Shown in pieces: positions 58,418 through 64,000 of a stretch of 64,000 nucleotides of DNA. Source of the DNA: Lineus longissimus (Eukaryota > Nemertea > Pilidiophora > Heteronemertea > Lineidae); contig NC_088325.1 of the NCBI RefSeq assembly GCF_910592395.1, forward strand, positions 1,986,001-2,050,000, written 5' to 3'. Both the position numbers and the translations under genes were made by a program. The notes below the pieces were generated by a model. That model ran no database searches. It was not told where the DNA came from and worked only from the letters and a program-made list of their open reading frames with translations. Numbering within the stretch: the first letter of the stretch is position 1; each line of letters opens with the position of its first letter.

Positions 58418-58807
58418 AGCCGCATGTACACCACCTGAAAATGGACCACCAATCTTGGTTCGCGAACCAATGCTGCACCATAGAAAATCCACCAAGCGCG
58501 TACACCAGCGCTGCAGCTAGTTATAAAATCCGGCAACAGATGGCGCGCAAACAATAAGCAGAAAGCGCCATTTCGAAAGCGCCGCCTGTCGCCGAACCAT
58601 CTAACTAGCTAATTGCCGATCCATTAGCGCGTACACCACGACAAAGCCGAGCTTTTAACAAGCCGGGCGAATTTGGACCATCAAGCTTGGTGGGACAAAT
58701 TCGCCCGGCAATTTGTATCGGCAATGGATTGCCGAACCAATTTGTCGTGGCAATGTGGTGGTGTACGTGCAATTGGTCCACCAATATTTCGTGGTGTACG
58801 CGCAGCT
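58418..58807 (-). mobile_element. 390-bp TIR element, copy 2
   Basis: Inverted copy, also exactly 390 bp and differing at only a few bases from 52796-53185. Flanked by AAA on both sides, consistent with a 3-bp target duplication. Confidence 0.9.
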
Positions 58808-60550
58808 AAAGTTACACGAAGTCACACCGCGTCAAAACTATTCACGCTTGAACGAGGAATATATTCGTGCTGAATCAAACATGACCTCGTGCCGTTACTG
58901 TGCTTACAAGTCACCTGAATATGGTCATTTTAACCACTCTGAGCCTGCCTATAGTCGCCCTTTAACACAGTAATGATTTGTCCCAGACCAAAGAGTCAAC
59001 CCTTTCCCGACTGTATTGGTTAACCCTTTGATAGCAAGTCCAACACCTTACGGATAAAACAGCAAACTTTCTTGGCCAAATGAGTGATATCACACCTACC
59101 TAAACTCAACTCCGGGGGGATTCCAATCCCCACAATTCCGCTCCGTACCAAATTTCACCTAGTTCAGACGCGGATTTAAATTCTTCAAATTGTGTTTAAC
59201 ACCTGTACGTATCAGAACAGGTGGTGGGAATTTTCTCCGAATAATCTAATGGTTTCGCCGTCTTGGTTTGAATATTTCAAATTCTCACTGGTTGGTGCGT
59301 GGGGATATATTGACATTTAGAATATTCGGGCCATTTTCGTATTCAAATGTCTCATTTGAGAGTTGATATCATTGGTGAAGCCCTACTGACAGAAGTTTGT
59401 TGACGTTTAAGGAATTTGCACAATAAGCCTTTTGGCCTATTTTTACCCCTACGAAAATTTTCCTTCTCATATCCTGTTCACAACCCCCTCATGTATCAGT
59501 AAACTAGATTTGGCCTCCTGAACATGTGTACAATGGGATTGCTTTCGAAACTTGCAGATAGGAATTCCATAGAAATGACTCGATGCATCAATCGCTTTGA
59601 TACTGACTGAGGTGTGGAAATGGAGAGGCATTGTATTGCTCTTGGGAAGACATTTCCAAATACCTAGTCTGCGGAGGAATTTTCTTTATAGACAAGTGTT
59701 CGACGTGGCAACCCCTTCAGAAAAGTTAAGCTAGGCCTAGACAGTTAGTCTGTGGTTAGGTGATCAAGAAACACTACAGGATGATTATCGGATTCTAGAT
59801 TCTGGATGCTGGAAATGTGTTTAATCCTCTCCTATAAGATATACTCAAAGGGTTAAGCCGGTTTCCATCAATTTAATCGCCCTCCTCCCAAGGGTTGGTG
59901 TCAGTGACTAACTTCTCATTATGACTCTGTCAACTTCATGACTTAAAGTGGAAACCCTTTGTCTTAAAGCCACATGGGTCCTTCCCGTATGACCCTCGTT
60001 AGGGTTTCTGCCCTCGGAGGTATGATCAGCCTTATTAACTGAGGTTAATTAAGGGCGAGTGAGCCTAATAAAGGGACAGTAGATTATGATACCTTGTGTT
60101 ATCGGATCATTACAAAGGGTTCAAACCTTCTTGACGAGTCATGTCATTCTCGATGCTGTTTTGAGAGCCTAGCATATAATCTAGGGTGAGGAAGGTTGAC
60201 TTATCAATTCAATAACGTTGCATTTGTCACTTGAGTGCACAGCATGTAGCACAAAATCATGTCTTTTAAAAGCAAGAGATGTGTTTTCCCTGTGATTTCC
60301 TGCTGTGTCTTGTAGCCGAGACTTACCTGAACAGATGACAAACTTGTCAGCGCACTTCCGCTACAACGTTTTGAAAATTCTCTGCAAGTTTTTTGGTGAA
60401 TTTCACAGCTGGTTGTTGGTAAATGTGGCAAGCTATAACATGTGAGGCACATAATCGACCAGACAGAAGTCATTGGTTTTGCTGGAATGTTTTATAGCTG
60501 ATGGGTTCAGTTTGTTGTGATGGTTTGCTGTGGTTACTAAAGGGTGAGGA
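58808..60550. other. intergenic sequence
   Basis: No coding region or repeat array recognised. Confidence 0.45.
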
Positions 60551-61263
60551 GCTGCATTGTGGATCAGGACAGGATCACTAGACTGATAAACCCAATTGGT
60601 GCCTAACTGTAGTGTCATGTGAAGACCCCACCTAGTGAGAAGCATGATTAGCTTGTGTGGACTCTACCTCTGGCCCAAGACAATGTCACTAGGCCAATAA
60701 ACCCAACTGGTGCCTACCCATAGTGCCACGCTAAGACCCCACCAAGTGAGAAGCATGAGTAGCTTGCGTGGACTCTACCTCTGGCCCAAGACAGGATCAC
60801 AAGACCGATAAAACCAATTGGTGCCTACCCATAGTGGCATGCTAAGACCCCACCAAGTGAGAAGCATGAGTAGCTTGCGTGGACTCTACCTCAGGCCCAA
60901 GACAGGATCACTAGACCGATAAAACCAATTGGTGCCTACCCATAGTGGCATGCTAAGACCCCACCAAGTGAGAAGCATGAGTAGCTTGCGTGGACTCTAC
61001 CTCTGGCCCAAGACAGGATCACTAGACCGATAAAACCAATTGGTGCCTACCCATAGTGCCACGCTAAGACCCCACCAAGTGAGAAGCATGAGTAGCTTGC
61101 GTGGACTCTACCTCTGGCCCAAGACAGGATCACTAGACCTATAAAACCAATTGGTGCCTAACCCTACTGTCATGTGAAGATGCTCGTCTTGCCTTGGAGG
61201 AGGAATACTTCCTGGAGAATAACTCCTCCAGGTGCATAGCGAACGCTGAAGAAGAAGAAGAAT
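60550..61263 (+). mobile_element. SINE with internal 111-bp tandem expansion
   Basis: Five units (CAATTGGTGCCTACCCATAG, ACCCCACCAAGTGAGAAGCA, TAGCTTGCGTGGACTCTACC), 111 bp apart (60788, 60899, 61010), then the SINE 3' part CTTGCCTTGGAGGAGGAAT, GCGAACGCTGAAGAAG and GAA tail. The whole body order matches the SINE at 51056-51455. The tRNA-like head was not seen. Confidence 0.85.
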
Positions 61264-61899
61264 TTAAGAAGAAGATTTCAGAGAATTTGAAATCCCGCTA
61301 GATCTAATATAAGGATACAGCTAATAAGTGATTGCCCATGCTGACAGAAGATACCTCTGTGTAAACAAAAGAGCTGGAATTGTAATTGAAATCAGTTGAG
61401 GATGGTTCGTTCACCAAGTTTATTTGGTGCAACGCGTGAAGCCAATAAAATCTACATCATTGATTAGGTTTCTGTACGTGGAGTGTTTCGGTTTCCGAAT
61501 TTGAGCCTGAGTTTTGCGTTACTGGTTTGGACCTGATGAGTATGCTCGTACCAGGAAGAGAAAACAGTGGTGTCAGTCTGTCTTAGGGGGTAACCAGGTG
61601 CGGATCCAAGGGAGGGTTGCCCAAGGCATAAAGTTGGTACCCTTATTTCCGGAAAAAAATCGTTGAAATATCGCTGTGTAGCATCACCCATTCCCTCCTC
61701 CTGTGTTGAAGGTGGGTTTGTTCTCCATGTTTGATTGGTGCAATTTGTGAAGCCAATACAATCTGTATCATTGATGAGCGTGTTTCAATTTTAATGCGTT
61801 TTGTGTCACTGGTTTCAATTTGATGGTTTTGGCAGTCATACCAGAATGGGTAGACAAGGGTGTCACTCCAATGCAGAAGTTGATGTGTGATTAGTCTCT
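61264..61899. repeat. direct duplication, about 330 bp apart
   Basis: GGTGCAA...GTGAAGCCAATA.AATCT.CATCATTGAT occurs at about 61428 and 61739, each followed by TTTTGCGTTACTGGTTT-like text and GTCATACCAG-like text. Confidence 0.65.
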
Positions 61900-61973
61900 A
61901 TGAATGGCACAGCATATCGTGTACATTTTCAAGGCCAGGAAAACATCGTAACCACATTGCAAAGAGCTGGTGA

Positions 61974-62312
61974 AGGGAATGGCCTCATCACGACCTCTCA
62001 GCTAACAGACTTTTTGATTCGAGTTCAAGAGAAATCGTTTTTGGCACCAGGGACGTCACCAATGGCGGATTTGCACTGGAGTTTGAGTCGATTCTCTTCA
62101 AGAATCGATTCGAAGTTGCGAGTGATAAAGCAACACGCTACATTGATCCCCTTTTAGTGTTCTCACCCAGCCTGAATCCACAAGTACCCACCTATGCAAA
62201 TACTATTACTGTGGAACATGTCCTGGATCAGCAACTCACCAACGCATCAAATCGTAATGAGCCAACATCAAACAAATGGGAGAATCATCCAAACTGGAAT
62301 AGCAGGATTTGA
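61974..62312 (+). CDS. unidentified coding-like open frame
   Basis: Stop-free from 61974 to TGA at 62310, 112 residues, no obvious ATG start. Reads in part RDVTNGGFALEFESILFKNR, ATRYIDPLLVFSPSLNPQVP and NTITVEHVLDQQLTNASN. This looks like secreted beta-strand-rich protein text with N-x-S/T sites. An acceptor could be GGCACCAG at 62042-62049. It may be an exon, or a relic of a transposon or pseudogene. Not recognised. Confidence 0.35.
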   Translation, partial: REWPHHDLSANRLFDSSSREIVFGTRDVTNGGFALEFESILFKNRFEVASDKATRYIDPLLVFSPSLNPQVPTYANTITVEHVLDQQLTNASNRNEPTSNKWENHPNWNSRI

Positions 62313-62754
62313 CCAGAATCCCAATCACCCCGGAGATACATAGCAACCGTTGACTCATCACTCAGCATCTACGTGTTGCCATAGCAACTGGGGTAGACAG
62401 CCCTTATTTGCGCTAATGGTTTTGGTGAATCACTTAGATGAGGGATGTTTTGCATTTGAAGGAAGCATGTGCCTTTCCTTTCATAGCAAATCCCTTAGGA
62501 CTACGCCTTGATGTGACGTGTATATTTCTGCCCCAAAAAAAGCATGTAGCGTCTTAACACACGTGGTAGTTTATTCAGTGTATGTGGTAAAAAAGTGATC
62601 TGAGTAAAAGCTTTCATTTCAACATGGGATTTTGAATGAAATAACCGCGAAATAGATTCATTAGTAGATTAATTTGAACTATTTCTGTTTCTTCGTATCT
62701 GTGTTTCCTTGTGTACTTGGATGAACTGAAACTCTGGGTGCAAAGATTCCCTCA

Positions 62755-62927
62755 CCATTTTGGCTCAAACTTGAAATCCTGAAGCAATAAGAACTCTTCC
62801 CAAATGAAGTGAATGCCAATTTCAAGGGTGGGAGTCAGTTCTCTGGAAAACAAAGGATTGGCTCCAACCCTTGAAAGTGACATTCACTTATTGGCATTCA
62901 AGTTCTCGCCAAAATGGTGGTGCATAT
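62755..62927. mobile_element. CACCATTTTGGCT inverted-repeat element
   Basis: CACCATTTTGGCTCAAACTT at the left and complement CACCATTTTGGCGAGAACTT at the right, with AGTGAATGCCAATTTCAAGG also inverted inside. About 172 bp; same family as the arms at 20165 and 11310. It ends two bases before the MITE at 62930. Confidence 0.72.
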
Positions 62928-62929
62928 GT

Positions 62930-63117
62930 GACCCATCACAGCAAAACCAGGCGCATATCGCTCTGAGCTTGGCAGGTTGAGACGGACTGTCTGTTCATTT
63001 CTCTGTTGTCTGCCTTTTGTGAAATATAAGCACATCAATTTCTTCCATTATCTCCTGGTGTCATTAAGGCTCATCTTCTGTGCGACATGTGCCTGGTATT
63101 GCTGTGACAGGTCGCAT
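62930..63117 (+). mobile_element. TIR MITE (GTGACCCRCCA), copy 2
   Basis: Same interior order as 38254-38442: CAGGTTGAGACGGACTG, TTCATTTCTCTGTTGTCTGC, CTCCTGGTGTCATTAAGGCT, GTGCGACATG. Both copies in the same orientation. The right arm is more decayed. Confidence 0.75.
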
Positions 63118-63624
63118 ATGGTCAGCCCTTAACCTTAAAACTCTAAATAACTGAGGGCATCAAAAAGCATTTGTCTCTGCAGAGCGCTTTAAAAAATGAT
63201 GTGTAGTGTATCCGCGGCATTGGCTATTTACCAATAATATTTCAATGTCGTGAAAGTGTCCAATCAATCTTCCCGGCCCGAGAGATGGACGCCCCGGGCA
63301 CATCGATGCGACAGGCAGAATCGATACCAGACTGACTGGCGCATGAGTGGCCGTTACCCCCCAGTGTCAGCCAATACTCAAACAATGGACGAATTGTAAA
63401 ATCGAATTGAGTCTCTGTTGATTTCGTGGCTGTGTATGCTTATTGTGGTGAATGTGCATCATTGTCGATGGATAGAGTAGTTATTGTGGAAAGTCGGATG
63501 GTTGTAATACAGTGTTCTGCATGTCCTCAGGGGGCCCGACCTCCAACTTCCAATGATGCCCGAGGTCCAAAGTTAGAAAGATGAAGTTCTCTTTGGGTTT
63601 ATTGGGCTAGACTGTATCAAGAAC
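63118..63624. other. intergenic sequence
   Basis: Nothing recognised. Confidence 0.45.
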
Positions 63625-63892
63625 AGTTGAACTACCCTGAGCAGACACCTCAGGACACCCTCTCTATTAAGGGCACTGTTTTTGAACCTAAATGTCATTT
63701 CTGTTCAATTTCTCCTCAGTAATCAGGACACTTGAAGGAAAGTTGTTGGCTGCCTATGCTCTCGGAGGAGCAACAGGCTTAAGTGAGTAAGTACAGTGGA
63801 ACCTCTCTATTAGGGACACCCTCAGGACTGACAAGTGCTGTCCTTAATAGAGAGGTGTCCTGATTAGAGAGGTCAAGTTGAATAGAAACATA
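63625..63892. mobile_element. CTCTCTATTAAGG MITE copies (two partial)
   Basis: A decayed + copy at 63625-63735 (CAGACACCTCAGGACACCCT, AATCAGGACACTT) and a half copy at 63792-63889 (TACAGTGGAACCTCTCTATT to GGTCAAGTTGAATAGAAACA), which then stops abruptly. Confidence 0.78.
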
Positions 63893-64000
63893 TCAAACAT
63901 ATCCATGTGACCTGGTTTCCTAGCCATTCAGGACCATCACGAGGGGTTAAGAACCTCAGTCTCCTCTCTGTAATGTTCCCTGTCTCTGCCTCTGCTATTG

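Overview
This is eukaryotic nuclear DNA, almost certainly from a metazoan. It has GT-AG spliced exons separated by introns of up to several kilobases, one recognisable spliced gene, a 5'-truncated LINE, tRNA-derived SINEs, many small terminal-inverted-repeat (TIR) elements and several long minisatellites. The repeat style fits a marine invertebrate, but I cannot place the species from sequence alone. Most open reading frames of 60-200 codons here are by-products of repeats.

Layout. 1-3020 is a 156-bp minisatellite running in from the left edge. 3396-15289 (+) is a multi-exon gene for a WD40-repeat protein. Its 5' end lies outside the window or in exons I cannot see. I reconstructed 13 coding exons whose phases all agree and which end in a stop and an AATAAA signal. 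Two extra in-frame copies of part of one exon lie in the following intron. The introns are full of mobile DNA: two or three TTAA-bounded MITEs, a 276-bp TIR element, a 20-bp minisatellite, and a three-layer nest (TTAA element containing a second TIR element containing a LINE fragment).

15.3-34.8 kb is repeat-rich and mostly non-coding. It holds several different TIR elements, roughly 153-, 190-, 13- and 11-bp tandem arrays, SINE copies, and many copies of a TA-flanked roughly 180-bp MITE whose two halves both resemble CTCTCTATTAAGGACACC. Two stretches (21713-21824 and 28328-28522) look like the start of a second + strand gene: a 5' exon whose only ATG lies just before a perfect splice donor, followed 6.5 kb later by an exon continuing the same frame. 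Further possible exons are listed at low confidence.

34.85-37.70 kb is an 89-bp minisatellite. 39.55-39.93 kb is a 32-bp array growing out of one arm of a TIR element. 47.13-49.43 kb is a 25-bp minisatellite of about 90 copies. 53.86-54.21 kb is a 14-bp array. Two copies of one 390-bp TIR element lie in opposite orientation at 52.8 and 58.4 kb; one has an identifiable empty-site counterpart next to it, which gives its target-site duplication. At 60.55-61.26 kb a SINE has had its middle amplified into a 111-bp tandem array. The last 3 kb holds MITEs and one unidentified coding-like open frame.

No CRISPR array, operon, rRNA or functional tRNA gene was seen.
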